Positions 1-10,678 of a stretch of 64,000 nucleotides of DNA are shown here, piece by piece; the first letter of the stretch is position 1, and the number at the start of each line of letters is the position of its first letter. The stretch is from Corynebacterium canis. GTDB taxonomy: Bacteria > Actinomycetota > Actinomycetes > Mycobacteriales > Mycobacteriaceae. Both the position numbers and the translations under genes were made by a program. The notes beneath the pieces are model-generated. The model was not told the origin of the DNA. It saw only the letters and a list, made by a program, of their open reading frames with translations, and searched no databases. The stretch is from positions 2,135,685-2,199,684 of the forward strand of contig NZ_CP047080.1 in assembly GCF_030408595.1 (NCBI RefSeq). The letters run 5' to 3'.

Positions 1-411
1 GTCCAGCCCGGCGGTTTGCAGCGCCACCACCGTCATCGAGGTGGTGGAGGTTTTCCCATGGGTGCCCGCGATAAGCACTTGCCGCGAACCTTCCATGAGT
101 TCCGCCAGCAGGTCGCTGCGCCGCAACAAGGGGATGCCCGCCTGCTGCGCCGCCACCAGCTCCGGGTTGTCCTTGGGGATCGCCGTAAAGGAAATGACCA
201 CCGCGGTGGGCAATTCGCCGGACAGGGTCAGGTGTTCCGCCTGGTGCCCCACCGCGATCTTTGCACCCATGGAACGCAGCGCCGCCAAGGTGCGGGATTC
301 CTTGACGTCGGAGCCGCTCACCTGCGCCCCGCGGGCGAGCAGGATGCGGGCAACGCCGGACATGCCGGCACCGCCAATACCAATAAGGTGTACTCGAGAA
401 AGGTCAGTCAT
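1..411 (-). CDS. murC: UDP-N-acetylmuramate--L-alanine ligase MurC (N-terminal part, cut by window edge)
   Basis: MurC adds L-alanine to UDP-MurNAc in the cytoplasm, the first step of stem-peptide synthesis. Only the first 137 codons are inside the window. The N-terminus shows the Rossmann-type motif [14 protein letters not shown], and near the left edge the Mur-ligase ATP loop [10 protein letters not shown] is visible. The ATG at 409-411 overlaps the end of murG by 8 bases, so the two are probably translationally coupled. This is the last visible gene of the minus-strand dcw operon; by family synteny ftsQ and ftsZ would follow outside the window. Identity is clear from motifs and position. 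Confidence 0.97.
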   Translation of the reverse strand, partial: MTDLSRVHLIGIGGAGMSGVARILLARGAQVSGSDVKESRTLAALRSMGAKIAVGHQAEHLTLSGELPTAVVISFTAIPKDNPELVAAQQAGIPLLRRSDLLAELMEGSRQVLIAGTHGKTSTTSMTVVALQTAGLD

Positions 412-1480
412 GTTCCTCTAGGTTTTCTTTCGTCTGTAGGATGCGCGAAGCGATTGCCTCGGCGGCGTGCCCCAGGCCACTGCGCCGGGCGGCATCGATC
501 ATGCTGTCGTGGATCTCCGGATCCCCAAGGATCGCATTCACCTGCGTGGCCAACCCCTCGGCGGTAAGATCCGCATCGTAGATCAAGGTGGCACCGCCGG
601 CGTCCACCACCGGCTTGGCGTTCAGGGCCTGTTCGCCATTGCCGTGCGGCAGCGGCACATAGATGGCGGGGATCCCGGCGGCCGTCACCTCCGCCACGGT
701 CATGGCCCCGGCCCGGCACACCACCAGGTCCGCCACCGCATAGGCCAAATCCATGGTGTCAATGTACGGCACCGCCACATAGCCCTCCCGGGCGGGCGGG
801 GCCTCGTTTTTGCGCCCATAGGCGTGCAAGACCTGAATGCCGGCTGCGGTGATGCTTTCCACCGCATCGGCGACCGTAAGGTTCAGGGAACGCGCGCCTT
901 GGGAACCGCCCGTGACCAATAGGGTTTGCTTGGCGGGATCTAAGCCCCATTTGGCGTAGCCTGCGGCGCGTTTGTCTGCGGACTGCGCGCCGGAAAGGTT
1001 CGCGCGGATCGGCACGCCCACGACGTCGCCACGCATGCCGGAACCGGCGACGGCGTTGAGCCCCGTGCCGCCCATCCACACGCCCAGCTTATTGGCCAGC
1101 CCAGCGCGCGCGTTTGCCTCGTGCACAAAATACGGTATACCCAGCGTGCGGGCGGCAACATAGGCCGGCGCCGCGACGTAACCGCCGAAGCCGATCACCG
1201 CATCCGCGCGCTGTTTGCGCAGGATTTTCCGGGTCTGCCGCACGGCCTTAAGCACCCGCAAAGGCAGCAGCAGCAGGTCCAGGTTGAGCTTGCGGGGCAC
1301 CGGCACGGGATCGATAAGGTTCAGCTCGTAGCCGCGCTTGGGCACGAGGTCGGTTTCCAGGCCGCGGGCGGTGCCCAATGCAGTGACGTCTGCCCCCTGC
1401 GCACGTAGTGCATCCGCTACGGCGAGTGCCGGCTCGATGTGTCCTGCGGTACCGCCACCCGCCACAACGATGTTCACCAC
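404..1480 (-). CDS. murG: UDP-GlcNAc:lipid I N-acetylglucosaminyltransferase MurG
   Basis: MurG is the peripheral membrane GT28 enzyme that adds GlcNAc to lipid I, giving lipid II. The 358-residue product has the glycine-rich N-terminal loop [13 protein letters not shown] at residues 8-20 and a C-terminal sugar-nucleotide-binding half with [16 protein letters not shown] and [13 protein letters not shown]. Its length is normal for the family. The start overlaps ftsW by 7 bases and the end overlaps murC by 8, as expected inside the dcw operon. Nothing looks damaged. Confidence 0.97.
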   Translation of the reverse strand: MVNIVVAGGGTAGHIEPALAVADALRAQGADVTALGTARGLETDLVPKRGYELNLIDPVPVPRKLNLDLLLLPLRVLKAVRQTRKILRKQRADAVIGFGGYVAAPAYVAARTLGIPYFVHEANARAGLANKLGVWMGGTGLNAVAGSGMRGDVVGVPIRANLSGAQSADKRAAGYAKWGLDPAKQTLLVTGGSQGARSLNLTVADAVESITAAGIQVLHAYGRKNEAPPAREGYVAVPYIDTMDLAYAVADLVVCRAGAMTVAEVTAAGIPAIYVPLPHGNGEQALNAKPVVDAGGATLIYDADLTAEGLATQVNAILGDPEIHDSMIDAARRSGLGHAAEAIASRILQTKENLEEHD

Positions 1481-2826
1481 GGTTTTGTTCTCCTTCGTCG
1501 ATTCGCTGGCGTCCTTGCACCGACGCTACCACCACGCGCCGTGACCGGCTCGCCAAAGCGGGGCCTTACCTGCGGCTTCGGGCGGCGTGCATTGGGCGCC
1601 ATCGGTTCCGGCAAACGCAACAATCGATCCCAGAAAGATCGTCCGTAATTCTGCATATTGGAAATCGCCTCGGGTTCGTGCCGCGCGCAATTAGCCAATA
1701 GCCCCATTGCGGCCAATGTAATAATTGCGGAGGTTCCGCCCGCGGAAATCATGGGCAGCTGAATGCCGGTCACGGGCACCAAACCCACCACGTAGCCGAT
1801 ATTGATAAACGCCTGCGCCGTCACCCCAGCGGTTAACGACGCCGCGAGCAAACACTGAAAACGGTTACGGCTCCGCTGTGCGGTGCGCAGCCCAAACCAG
1901 GCGAGGACACCAAATAATCCAATGACCATGGCCCCGCCCCACAGGCCTAATTCCTCGCCGATAATGGCAAAAATAAAGTCGTTTTTCGCTTCCGGTAAGT
2001 AAAACCATTTCGCGCGAGATTGGCCGAGGCCCACGCCGGTAAGGCTGCCATCAGCCAGCGACAAGAAACCCTGATAGGACTGAAACGCCTTGCCCCGGGT
2101 GTCTTGGAAGGACCCAAAGAGCGCGTCAAAATACACGGTGAAACGGTCCGAACGGAAACCGCCGCGCATGCTGATAAGCAGCAGGCCCACACCCACCACG
2201 CCGATCGCGCCCACGATCAGCTTGGGGTGCACCCCCGCGAAAAACAGCACGAAACCCACCACCACGATAAAGGCGAGGGCCATGCCCACATCGCCCTGCA
2301 GCAGGATCAATACCACCATGCACAGGGACACGCCCAGGTAGCGGAAATGCGAGGAATCCAATGAAGAGGAGGCCTTGGTGCGGTCCGCAAGATACGCCGA
2401 ACCCCACACCGCGATGGCCACCTTGGCGATCTCGGAAGGTTGGATGCGCAACGGGCCCACCGCGATCCAGGATTGGGAGCCAACCGACTCGCGGCCCGTG
2501 CCGATCCCCGGGATAAGCACCAGCAGGAGCAACACGAAAGCCACCACCAACAGCGCCCCCGACCAGCGTTTTATGGTGGCCGGGCGCAGCCGCAACGCCC
2601 CCCAAAAGGCGAGCACACCCACCATCACCATGGCGGCTTGCTTACCGGCGGCGCCCCACACGGTATCGCCATCCAGCACCGACCAGGTCATGGAGCTGGA
2701 GGTCACCATGATAAGGCCCAAGCCGGTGAGCGCGCCCACCACGATGGTGATCATGTAATAGTCCGTGAGCGGGCGGGCGTTCACATCGCGCGATACCGCT
2801 TGCACCTTATCTGCAAGTTTGCTCAT
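1474..2826 (-). CDS. ftsW: SEDS peptidoglycan polymerase FtsW
   Basis: FtsW is the SEDS-family lipid II polymerase of the division septum and works with its class B PBP, FtsI, also in this cluster. The 450-residue protein has about ten hydrophobic segments, the SEDS signature PVTGIQLPMISAGGTSA in its last third and the loop sequence GVGLGQSRAKWFYLPEAKND. A soluble N-terminus of about 22 residues and a strongly basic C-terminal tail (ending NRRRRTKPW) flank the membrane core. It overlaps murD by 4 bases (ATGA) and murG by 7. Position between murD and murG supports FtsW rather than RodA. Confidence 0.95.
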   Translation of the reverse strand: MSKLADKVQAVSRDVNARPLTDYYMITIVVGALTGLGLIMVTSSSMTWSVLDGDTVWGAAGKQAAMVMVGVLAFWGALRLRPATIKRWSGALLVVAFVLLLLVLIPGIGTGRESVGSQSWIAVGPLRIQPSEIAKVAIAVWGSAYLADRTKASSSLDSSHFRYLGVSLCMVVLILLQGDVGMALAFIVVVGFVLFFAGVHPKLIVGAIGVVGVGLLLISMRGGFRSDRFTVYFDALFGSFQDTRGKAFQSYQGFLSLADGSLTGVGLGQSRAKWFYLPEAKNDFIFAIIGEELGLWGGAMVIGLFGVLAWFGLRTAQRSRNRFQCLLAASLTAGVTAQAFINIGYVVGLVPVTGIQLPMISAGGTSAIITLAAMGLLANCARHEPEAISNMQNYGRSFWDRLLRLPEPMAPNARRPKPQVRPRFGEPVTARGGSVGARTPANRRRRTKPW

Positions 2827-4175
2827 GTACTACTCCCAGCGGCAGCTTGGGCGAAAATGGTTCCGCGCTGGCTCATACCCGAATACATGTCCAGGGAGGC
2901 CGCAGCCGGGGCGAGCAGCACCACATCACCCGGGGCCGCGATGCGGCGGGCCGCTGCCACGAGCTCCGCCATCGCCTGCTCCGGATCCGTCGAATCGGTG
3001 ATAACCACCGGAATCTCCGGATTGATTGTAGCCAATGCAGCCGCGATCAGGCCGCGATCCACGCCGAGCAATAGCGCCGCTTTCAACCTGCCGGCGTGCT
3101 TTCGAATCACCGGAAGGATATCCGCACCCTTGAGCTGACCGCCGGCGATCCACACCACCGACTCATGCCCCTCCAAGGCGGCGTCCGCGGCGTGCGGGTT
3201 CGTCGCCTTGGAATTATCAATATAGGACACCCCGCCGGAATGAAACACCACCTGGCCGCGATGCCCCGAAACCTGAAAACTCGACAACGCCTGCGCGATC
3301 GACTCCGGCGGGATCCCCTGGGAGCGCGCCATCGCCGCCGCCGCCAACGCATCCAATACGCCGGCCGAACCGGGCGGGGAAATGCCCGCCACCGGCGCCA
3401 ACCTGCCGCCGTCAAAGGCGCGGTCCACCAGGTAGCCGTCCACCACGCCCACCTGGCCCGCGGCGGGCTCGCCGAGGGTAAAGCCGATGCAGCCCGCGCC
3501 GGCGCGGGCCACCACCTCCGGATCATCCACGCCGATAATGGCGGTGCCGCCGCGCAAGGCCTTCATTTTCGCCTCCGCATAGGCATCAAAACTGCCGTGC
3601 CAATCGATGTGATCGTGCGCCAGGTTCAATACGCAGCCCACATCCGGGCGCAATTGCTCCGACCAGTGCAGCTGAAAGCTCGATAGCTCCGCCACCAGCA
3701 CATCGATGCGCGGATTCGCCGTCAGCGCATCGCCGATGGCCACGCCGATATTGCCCACCGCGGCGGCGCGCTGCGGGCCCCGGCGCATCATCTCCGCCAA
3801 CATGGCCGTGGTGGTGGTCTTGCCATTGGTCCCAGTCACCACCATCCAGGTGCGCGGCGGGCCGAACACACCGTCCCGATCGAGCCGCCACGCCAGCTCC
3901 ACGTCGCCGATTACGGGGAGGCCGTTGGCCGCGGCGTCGATAAGCAACGGCGTGTCGGGGCGCCACCCCGGGGAGGTGACCACGCACGTATAGTCCTGCC
4001 AACGCACGGCATCCCTGGACACATTCGCCGCACCCGTCGCCTCGCTGACGCGAAACCGCGCGGTCTCATCGTCGTCTACGACGGTAACCTGCACCCCCAG
4101 GTCCACCAGCATGCGCGCGCACCCCGCGCCAGAAACGCCGGCGCCCGCGACCAGCACGTGTCCATCAATAATCAT
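2823..4175 (-). CDS. murD: UDP-N-acetylmuramoylalanine--D-glutamate ligase MurD
   Basis: MurD adds D-glutamate to UDP-MurNAc-L-Ala in the cytoplasm. The 450-residue product opens with a nucleotide-fold N-domain (HVLVAGAGVSGAGCARML), carries the ATP loop GTNGKTT at residues 115-121, and keeps the central-domain motif NLAHDHIDWHGSF and the C-terminal-domain motif YIDNSKATNPHAADAAL. Length is normal. The ATG follows the mraY stop by very few bases in the operon direction and the stop overlaps ftsW by 4 bases. No anomaly was seen. Confidence 0.96.
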   Translation of the reverse strand: MIIDGHVLVAGAGVSGAGCARMLVDLGVQVTVVDDDETARFRVSEATGAANVSRDAVRWQDYTCVVTSPGWRPDTPLLIDAAANGLPVIGDVELAWRLDRDGVFGPPRTWMVVTGTNGKTTTTAMLAEMMRRGPQRAAAVGNIGVAIGDALTANPRIDVLVAELSSFQLHWSEQLRPDVGCVLNLAHDHIDWHGSFDAYAEAKMKALRGGTAIIGVDDPEVVARAGAGCIGFTLGEPAAGQVGVVDGYLVDRAFDGGRLAPVAGISPPGSAGVLDALAAAAMARSQGIPPESIAQALSSFQVSGHRGQVVFHSGGVSYIDNSKATNPHAADAALEGHESVVWIAGGQLKGADILPVIRKHAGRLKAALLLGVDRGLIAAALATINPEIPVVITDSTDPEQAMAELVAAARRIAAPGDVVLLAPAAASLDMYSGMSQRGTIFAQAAAGSST

Positions 4176-5276
4176 CTACACTCCCGCAACGTTAAGCCAT
4201 TCGGTATAGAACAATGCCATACCGCCAATACACGCCATGGCCGTCATTAACCAAAAACGGATCACCACGGTGGTTTCCGCCCAGCCGCCGGACTCAAAAT
4301 GGTGGTGGAACGGCGCCATGCGGAAAAAGCGCGTACCCCGCGTGCGGAACACCGCCACCTGAATCACCACCGACGCCGCCTCAATAACAAACAGCGCGCC
4401 GATCACGATCATCAGCAGCTCCGTGCGGGAAGCCACCGACAGGCCGGCCACCAAACCACCCAACGCCAAGGAACCCGTATCCCCCATAAAAATCTTTGCA
4501 GGCGCCGCATTCCACCATAAAAAGCCCAGGCAGCCGCCCAAACCCGCCGCCGCCAAAATAGCCAAATCCAGCGGATCGCGCACGGAATAGCAACCGGCCT
4601 TCACGGCCAATTCGCAGGAATTACGGAATTGCCAGAAGGTCACCATGGTGTAGGCGCCCATCACCATCGCCGTTGCGCCCGCGGCAAGGCCATCCAAACC
4701 GTCCGTTAAGTTCACGGCATTGGACCAAGCGCTGATCAAAATGTAAATAAACAGCAAAAACAGGCCCATGCCGAGGATGCTGCCGCCGAAGCTGATATCC
4801 AAAATATCAATGTCACGGATAAAGGAAAGGTGCGTGGAACCCGGCGTTAAGCCTTGCTCGTTGGCAAACCGGGTAAGCAGGAAACCGAACACCAGCGACG
4901 CCACCGCCTGGCCGATCAGCTTGGCTTTCTTATTCAAGCCCAGGTTGCGGCCCATGGCGAGCTTAATGTAATCATCGGCGAACCCAAGCCCGCCTAACAC
5001 GAGCGTAAGCCCCAGCACCAGCAGCCCGGACACGGTAAAGCCGCCGTAGCCCATGAGCAGGCCCATAACCCCGGAAATCAGGTAGGCCACGAGGATTCCG
5101 GTGAGGATCGCTATCCCGCCCATCGTCGGCGTGCCGCGTTTGCGCAGGTGCGACTTAGGACCCTCCGCCCGGATTTCCTGGCCGATCCCTTCCGCGCTGA
5201 ACCAGCGGATCAGCACTGGGGTGAAAAAGATCGCCACGAGAAAGCTAATCGCGGCACTAATTAGGATCTGAGTCAC
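4176..5276 (-). CDS. mraY: Phospho-MurNAc-pentapeptide translocase MraY
   Basis: MraY transfers phospho-MurNAc-pentapeptide to undecaprenyl phosphate, making lipid I at the inner face of the membrane. The chosen GTG start at 5276 gives 366 residues beginning [15 protein letters not shown]; it lies 7 bases after the murF stop and starts directly at the first membrane helix. An ATG at 5309 would add 11 hydrophilic residues and overlap murF by 26 bases, which is less likely. Family motifs present are ADDYIKL (near residue 101), [24 protein letters not shown] and APFHHHFE. About ten membrane helices are visible. Confidence 0.95.
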   Translation of the reverse strand: MTQILISAAISFLVAIFFTPVLIRWFSAEGIGQEIRAEGPKSHLRKRGTPTMGGIAILTGILVAYLISGVMGLLMGYGGFTVSGLLVLGLTLVLGGLGFADDYIKLAMGRNLGLNKKAKLIGQAVASLVFGFLLTRFANEQGLTPGSTHLSFIRDIDILDISFGGSILGMGLFLLFIYILISAWSNAVNLTDGLDGLAAGATAMVMGAYTMVTFWQFRNSCELAVKAGCYSVRDPLDLAILAAAGLGGCLGFLWWNAAPAKIFMGDTGSLALGGLVAGLSVASRTELLMIVIGALFVIEAASVVIQVAVFRTRGTRFFRMAPFHHHFESGGWAETTVVIRFWLMTAMACIGGMALFYTEWLNVAGV

Positions 5277-5283
5277 TGTTTGC

Positions 5284-6723
5284 TCACTTTTCGTTTGGGC
5301 ATGCTTCATAAAGGCCCGTGGCTACCGTCCACAGGCGTTCAGCAAAGGACGCCTTGACTAGCACGGCATCCCCAGGCTGAAGTTCTTCCGCAATTAAGTT
5401 AATAGCTGCATCTGAACTATCCGCCATCAGGGTGGGTACTCCGCGCGCGATCGCGGCATCGGCCAAGGCCCGCGCGTTCACTCCGACGCCGACCGCGATC
5501 AGCGTGGAAATGCCGAGTTCCGCCACCACGTCCGCGAGCCGCCGATGCTCCTCCGCCGAACCCTGGCCGAGTTCGCCCATTTGACCGAGAACCGCCCAGC
5601 TGCGGCCGCGTGCCGTGTGTGCCAGCGCCTCCAGCCCGGCCCGCATGGACTCTGGGTTTGCGTTATAGGCATCATTGATAATCACCACGCCATCCGCACG
5701 CGTCCGCACATCCATGCGATGTTGGGAAACTGCGCGGTATGCACACAGCTTTGCGACGACCGCGTCTAACGGCACCCCCGCCTCCAATGCCACCGCGGCA
5801 GCGGCGAGCGCATTGGAAACCTGATGCATCCCATGCACGCCGAGGCTGACCGGCCGGTGCCCAACGGGGGTATGCAATTCAAAGGAAGCCCGCGCGAACT
5901 CGTCGCTACAAATCCCCGCGGCGTAATACTCCGCGGACGAATCGGAGGCCGAGAATCGCACCACCTTCGCCTTGGTGCGCTGCGCCATGGCCGCCACCGC
6001 ATCATCATCCGCATTGAGCACCGCCACGCCGGTTTCCGGCAGCGCCTCGACCAGCTCGCCCTTCGCCTGCGCGATCACCTCGCGGGAGCCGAATTCCCCC
6101 AGGTGAGCGGTGCCCACATTGAGCACCACGCCGAGCTGCGGCGGGGTGATCTCCGTGAGCTGGCGGATATGCCCCAGCCCGCGGGCGGACATTTCCGCCA
6201 CCAAAAACTCCGTCTCCTCCGTGCACCGTAGCGCCGTGTACGGCAGGCCGATCTCGTTGTTAAAGCTTCCGGGGGGCGCGACCACGTGCGGCAACAGCGA
6301 CGCCAAAAAGTCCTTTGTGGAGGTTTTCCCAGCCGACCCGGTCACACCGATGACCTGCACCTTGGTGCGCTCCACCACGTGCCGAGCCAGCAGCGAAAGC
6401 GCCCGCAGCAGCGAGGCCGTGTCCGCCGTCGGGTCGTGCGCATAGGCCTCCGCATTGGTTTCGGGCCGCGCCACCTCCGGCACGTAGATAGCCGGGGCGT
6501 CGACCTTCCGCGCCGCCAGCACCACCACCGCGCCCGCCGCGATTGCCGACGCCGCGAACTCGTGCCCATCCACGCGCGCCCCCGGCAGCGCTAGGAACAC
6601 CGAGCCTGCGGTCACCTTGCGCGAATCAAACTCCACCGGTCCGGTGATCAGCGCCTGCGGATCGACCCCGCTTAAGGTGCCGCCGACCACATCCGCGAGT
6701 TCCTGCACCGTCATCTGGATCAT
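5284..6723 (-). CDS. murF: UDP-MurNAc-tripeptide:D-Ala-D-Ala ligase MurF
   Basis: MurF adds the D-Ala-D-Ala dipeptide, completing the cytoplasmic pentapeptide precursor. The 479-residue product has the ATP loop GSAGKTS at residues 129-135, the central-domain stretch [12 protein letters not shown] and the C-terminal-domain motif [11 protein letters not shown]. The start overlaps murE by 4 bases (ATGA); an internal ATG three codons later is also possible. Length and domain order are usual for the family. Confidence 0.96.
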   Translation of the reverse strand: MIQMTVQELADVVGGTLSGVDPQALITGPVEFDSRKVTAGSVFLALPGARVDGHEFAASAIAAGAVVVLAARKVDAPAIYVPEVARPETNAEAYAHDPTADTASLLRALSLLARHVVERTKVQVIGVTGSAGKTSTKDFLASLLPHVVAPPGSFNNEIGLPYTALRCTEETEFLVAEMSARGLGHIRQLTEITPPQLGVVLNVGTAHLGEFGSREVIAQAKGELVEALPETGVAVLNADDDAVAAMAQRTKAKVVRFSASDSSAEYYAAGICSDEFARASFELHTPVGHRPVSLGVHGMHQVSNALAAAAVALEAGVPLDAVVAKLCAYRAVSQHRMDVRTRADGVVIINDAYNANPESMRAGLEALAHTARGRSWAVLGQMGELGQGSAEEHRRLADVVAELGISTLIAVGVGVNARALADAAIARGVPTLMADSSDAAINLIAEELQPGDAVLVKASFAERLWTVATGLYEACPNEK

Positions 6724-8123
6724 CGCTGCACCTCACGCAAAGCCTCGGCCAATTCCACACGATCATCAAAGGGGTGCGTCACACCCTGGATCAGCTGCCC
6801 GGTCTCATGCCCTTTACCTGCGATAACGATCGCATCCCCGGGTTGCGCCCAGGCCACGGCGGCGCGGATAGCCTGTGCCCGATTGCCGATCTCCACCACC
6901 TCCGCGCTCCCCCGCGCCGCACCTTCCAGCACGGCGGCACGAATCGCGGCGGGATCTTCCGAACGCGGATTATCGTCCGTGACCACCACAAAGGCCGCCC
7001 GGGTGGCGGCGGCTTCTCCCATGAGCGGGCGTTTCCCGGCGTCTCGATCCCCACCGGCACCGATCACGATGCCCACCCGATAATCCGTGCGCAGCGTGTC
7101 CAGCACCGCCGCCACCGCCGCGGGCTTATGCGCATAATCCACCACAGCCAGAAAATCCTGCCCCTCATCCACGGCCTCCATGCGCCCCGGAACACCCACA
7201 TCTACCAGCGTCTTTGCAAACGCCGCAGGGTCTATGCCCACGGCGGCCACGCACGTCGTCGCTAATGCCGCGTTCTGCAGGTTAAACCGCCCCGGCAGGG
7301 AAAGCTGGATATCCACGTCGCTTTCCCCCACCCGCACTCGGCACCGCTGCGGCCCCGTCACGTGCAGCTCCCCGACCTCGATCCCGCCATACTCCGCCAA
7401 CAGTCGGCGGCCCCATTCGTCTTCCGCGACGATCACGTTCTGCTTGGCCATACCCGCGAAAAACACCGCCTTGGCCGAGAAATATTCCTCCATCGTGTGG
7501 TGGAAATCCAGGTGGTCCTGGGAAAGGTTAGTAAACGCGGCGACATCGAACTTGGTGCCCTGCACCCGCCCCAAGGACAACGCGTGGCTGGATACCTCCA
7601 TCACCACATGCGTCACGCCGCGCTGCTTCATCAGCGAAAACAGCTCCTGCAGCGTGGTGGACTCCGGGGTGGTCAGCGAGGTGGGCACCCAACGCCCCGC
7701 GATCCGCGTCCCTGTGGTTCCGATAAGCCCCACGGTATAGCCCAAGGCGCGCAACCCCGACTCCAACATGTGCGTGGTTGTGGTTTTCCCTGAGGTGCCG
7801 GTCACGCCGATAACCACCAGGTCCGTGCTGGGGTCGCCGTAAATCGCCGCCGCAACCTCCCCCAAAACCGCACGCACATTCGCCACCACGATAATCGGCC
7901 GGGTTTCTTCCGCAAGCAACTCCAGGCCAGCCTCGTCCGTGAGAATCGCCGCCGCTTTCGAATCAACCGCATAGCTCGCGCCATGAACTCTGCTCCCCGG
8001 CACGGCGGCGAACAAGCCACCCTGCTCCAGCTCTTGGGCGTGTAACCCAATCGCATCGATTGCTATATCTGCGGGGTTCACCAGCCTGCCACCTGCGATC
8101 TTCGCAAGGGTAGTCAAGTCCAT
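6720..8123 (-). CDS. murE: UDP-MurNAc-L-Ala-D-Glu:meso-DAP ligase MurE
   Basis: MurE adds the third stem residue. The motif DNPRSEDP in the C-terminal domain is the form typical of meso-diaminopimelate-adding enzymes, which fits a corynebacterial wall. The ATG at 8123 is preceded by a strong AAGGAG (8133-8138) at 9 bases, so I prefer it to an upstream in-frame GTG at 8144. This gives 467 residues, with the ATP loop GTSGKT near 109-114 and the central motif NLSQDHLDFHHTM. It lies 45 bases downstream of ftsI and overlaps murF by 4 bases. Confidence 0.96.
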   Translation of the reverse strand: MDLTTLAKIAGGRLVNPADIAIDAIGLHAQELEQGGLFAAVPGSRVHGASYAVDSKAAAILTDEAGLELLAEETRPIIVVANVRAVLGEVAAAIYGDPSTDLVVIGVTGTSGKTTTTHMLESGLRALGYTVGLIGTTGTRIAGRWVPTSLTTPESTTLQELFSLMKQRGVTHVVMEVSSHALSLGRVQGTKFDVAAFTNLSQDHLDFHHTMEEYFSAKAVFFAGMAKQNVIVAEDEWGRRLLAEYGGIEVGELHVTGPQRCRVRVGESDVDIQLSLPGRFNLQNAALATTCVAAVGIDPAAFAKTLVDVGVPGRMEAVDEGQDFLAVVDYAHKPAAVAAVLDTLRTDYRVGIVIGAGGDRDAGKRPLMGEAAATRAAFVVVTDDNPRSEDPAAIRAAVLEGAARGSAEVVEIGNRAQAIRAAVAWAQPGDAIVIAGKGHETGQLIQGVTHPFDDRVELAEALREVQR

Positions 8124-8168
8124 TTGAGTTTTCTCCTTGGTCACGAGTCTCGGCCGAACTATTCCAGA

Positions 8169-10028
8169 CTACGGGGTTTGGAGGACGAACGGACCTTCCA
8201 CAGGGGCAGAAAGGGGGATGTTATCGCGGTTCAATAACCACGACGCAATGTCATGGAACAAAGGTGCGGCACTCTGGCCACCTTCACCATGTACGCCACG
8301 CTTCGGCTCATCCAGCATTAATGCAATAACATAGCGAGGATCATCGGCCGGAGCAATGCCCGCAAACGTGATCCAATACTTAGAATTAGAATAACAATTA
8401 CATGCCGGATCAACCTTTTGTGCAGTACCGGTTTTACCCGAAATCTGGTACCCCTCGACCGCTGCGCCGACACCCGTACCCATCTGCACGCCGCTGGGAT
8501 CATTCTGCGTTACCGAGCGGAACATCTCGCGCACCGTCACCGCGGTCTGCGGGCTGACCACCTGCACGCGCTCCGGCTCGGGTTGCTCCACCTCGGTGCC
8601 ATCGGGGTTTGTCACCTTTTTAATAATGCGCGGCTGGATACGCTCACCATCATTGGCCACCGCCTGATACACGCCCGCCATTTGCAGCAGCGTTAAGGAC
8701 ATTCCTTGCCCGATCGGCAGATTGGCAAAGGTTCCGCCGGACCATTGGGAGCGCGCGGGTAAGAGGCCCTCAGATTCGCTCGGCAATTCGATTCCCGTGG
8801 ATTGCCCGATGCCGAACTTCTCCAACATTTCCGCAAAGCGGTCCTCGCCGACGCGCTGCGCCATCATCAGGGTGCCCACGTTCGAGGACTTTCCAAAGAT
8901 CCCCGTGGTGGTATAGCCGACCGTGCCGTGCTCCCACGCGTCCTTGACATTTACGCCGGCCATATCGATGCTGCCCGGCACCTGCCATACCTCGTCCGGC
9001 GTGGTCACCTCATCTTCAATGGCTGCCGACGCCGTGACCACCTTGGCCACCGAGCCCGGCTCGAACGGGTGCGTGACCGCCGGATTATCAAAGTTCTTGC
9101 CCTTTTCCAGCTGCCTGCTGATATCGCCGGTGGGGTCGATCGTATTGTCATTGGCCATGGCGAGCACTTCGCCGGTGGTGGCATCCAGCACCACCGCCGA
9201 CGCCCCTTGCGCCAAAGAGTTCGATTGCGCCTGCTCCACCTGCTGCTGCACATAAGTCTGCAGATCAAGATCGATGGTCAATTGCACATCCGCACCATCG
9301 ACCACCGGCACCTTATCGCGCAGCGTGCCCGGAATCACCTGGCCAGTCGTGGACACGTCTTCGGTGGAGCGGCCGTCGATACCCGCGAGCAGATTGTCGG
9401 AGGAAGCCTCAAAGCCGAACTGCCCGACGCCATCCATGCTGATCTTGCCGATAAAGTTTTCCCCAATCGCGCCATTGGGGTATTGGCGGATATCCTGGTG
9501 ATCCGCCGCGATGCCCTTAAACTTGGCGGCGATATCGGCGGCCACATCGGGGTCGACATTGCGCACCAAAACCTCGTATTGGGTGTCCGCCTTCAGCTTT
9601 TCCAAGATCTCCTTTTCGGACACCTTTTCGGCCGCCTTATCGGAGGATTCCCCGGCCTGCTTGATCATTTCCGGGATGCCCTTGGCGATGTCCTTGAGCG
9701 TGTCATCCAGCGGCGCGTAATCGTCGGGATTGCTGGCGTGCCGTTCCTCGATCTCCTGGCGCAGCCGCTTCGGCGAAATTGTGAGCGAACGGGCCTGCAT
9801 GGTGTACGCGAAACGCTTACCGTCCCGATCGGTGATGGTGCCGCGACGGGCGGGGTCCTTATAGGTGCGGGCGCGTTGCTGTTCCGCTACGGCCGCGAGC
9901 GCCGGCCCCCACACCAATTGCACCCACGCCAGCCTTCCGACCAGCAGGGTCACCGTCACCACCGCGACGATTTTTATCATGCGGAGGCGACGCTGACCAA
10001 GCTTAATGGCATCGTGTTGCCGGGTCAC
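8169..10028 (-). CDS. ftsI: Division-specific class B penicillin-binding protein FtsI (PBP3)
   Basis: FtsI is the septal D,D-transpeptidase that crosslinks peptidoglycan outside the membrane. The 619-residue protein has a short cytoplasmic N-terminus, one signal-anchor helix at about residues 18-38, a PBP dimerization domain, and a transpeptidase domain with SVAK (326-329, active-site Ser326), SSN (381-383) and KTG (532-534). The GTG start at 10028 overlaps the upstream ftsL-like gene by 4 bases (GTGA). All catalytic motifs are intact. Confidence 0.96.
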   Translation of the reverse strand: MTRQHDAIKLGQRRLRMIKIVAVVTVTLLVGRLAWVQLVWGPALAAVAEQQRARTYKDPARRGTITDRDGKRFAYTMQARSLTISPKRLRQEIEERHASNPDDYAPLDDTLKDIAKGIPEMIKQAGESSDKAAEKVSEKEILEKLKADTQYEVLVRNVDPDVAADIAAKFKGIAADHQDIRQYPNGAIGENFIGKISMDGVGQFGFEASSDNLLAGIDGRSTEDVSTTGQVIPGTLRDKVPVVDGADVQLTIDLDLQTYVQQQVEQAQSNSLAQGASAVVLDATTGEVLAMANDNTIDPTGDISRQLEKGKNFDNPAVTHPFEPGSVAKVVTASAAIEDEVTTPDEVWQVPGSIDMAGVNVKDAWEHGTVGYTTTGIFGKSSNVGTLMMAQRVGEDRFAEMLEKFGIGQSTGIELPSESEGLLPARSQWSGGTFANLPIGQGMSLTLLQMAGVYQAVANDGERIQPRIIKKVTNPDGTEVEQPEPERVQVVSPQTAVTVREMFRSVTQNDPSGVQMGTGVGAAVEGYQISGKTGTAQKVDPACNCYSNSKYWITFAGIAPADDPRYVIALMLDEPKRGVHGEGGQSAAPLFHDIASWLLNRDNIPLSAPVEGPFVLQTP

Positions 10029-10666
10029 TGGGCGCCACCATCATGTCGCGGCGCGTACGGAGTCACCCCTGGAACAGTGTTCGGCCGCTGCAGGTTGCTC
10101 TGCGGGATCGGATTCAGGTTATCGCTCACATCGCGGGTCTCATCGGGATTCGAAGATGCGCGCGAAGGGCTGATCTGCTTGCCATTGACATCGATAATGG
10201 GTTGCGTCTTGCTCGGATCGGCGGGGCGCTGCTCCGTCACGGTGCCGTCCTCACCGACCGCAAGCACCCCGGGCTGATCCGGGACGACCATGCCGAAACC
10301 GGCGGCACGGCGCGCGATTTCCGCGGAGGAACGCGCAGTTTCGACGTCGCGGTGCAGCGTCTCCAGCTGATTATTCAGCTGGGTTTCTTCCGCATGCAGC
10401 TCCTGGAGCTTGAAAGTCTGTTCGGTAGAAATACCAGACAGGCCGATGGTGGTGGCGATGCCCCCAGCCAGCACAGCTGTCACGAGGACTAAGAACTTCA
10501 CTACCTTGGGATCAGCTTTGTGCGTCGTGGTAACACGACGACCGCGAACCGACACCACCTGCCGCGACCCCGGAGTGTGTTGGAATCGCCTCCGCGTGGG
10601 CGTAGTCGTAGGGGTACGGGGAAGTGCGGTGGGCTGAGGACGCACTGTGGTTAATTGAGTAGTCAT
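10025..10666 (-). CDS. ftsL: FtsL-like bitopic division protein
   Basis: This 213-residue protein sits exactly where ftsL lies, between rsmH and ftsI. It has a proline/threonine-rich basic cytoplasmic N-terminus, one membrane helix at about residues 55-78, then a coiled-coil stretch (about 83-115, rich in Leu and Glu) and a low-complexity proline/asparagine-rich tail. That topology fits FtsL, which recruits FtsW-FtsI to the septum. Sequence conservation in this family is poor, so the name rests on position and topology. It starts 12 bases after the rsmH stop and overlaps ftsI by 4 bases. Confidence 0.8.
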   Translation of the reverse strand: MTTQLTTVRPQPTALPRTPTTTPTRRRFQHTPGSRQVVSVRGRRVTTTHKADPKVVKFLVLVTAVLAGGIATTIGLSGISTEQTFKLQELHAEETQLNNQLETLHRDVETARSSAEIARRAAGFGMVVPDQPGVLAVGEDGTVTEQRPADPSKTQPIIDVNGKQISPSRASSNPDETRDVSDNLNPIPQSNLQRPNTVPGVTPYAPRHDGGAQ

Positions 10667-10678
10667 CGCTGCCTCCTT

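Noticed and set aside
8802..10277. A 491-codon plus-strand open frame opposite ftsI
   Set aside because: Antisense of a penicillin-binding protein with all catalytic motifs; no ribosome-binding site.
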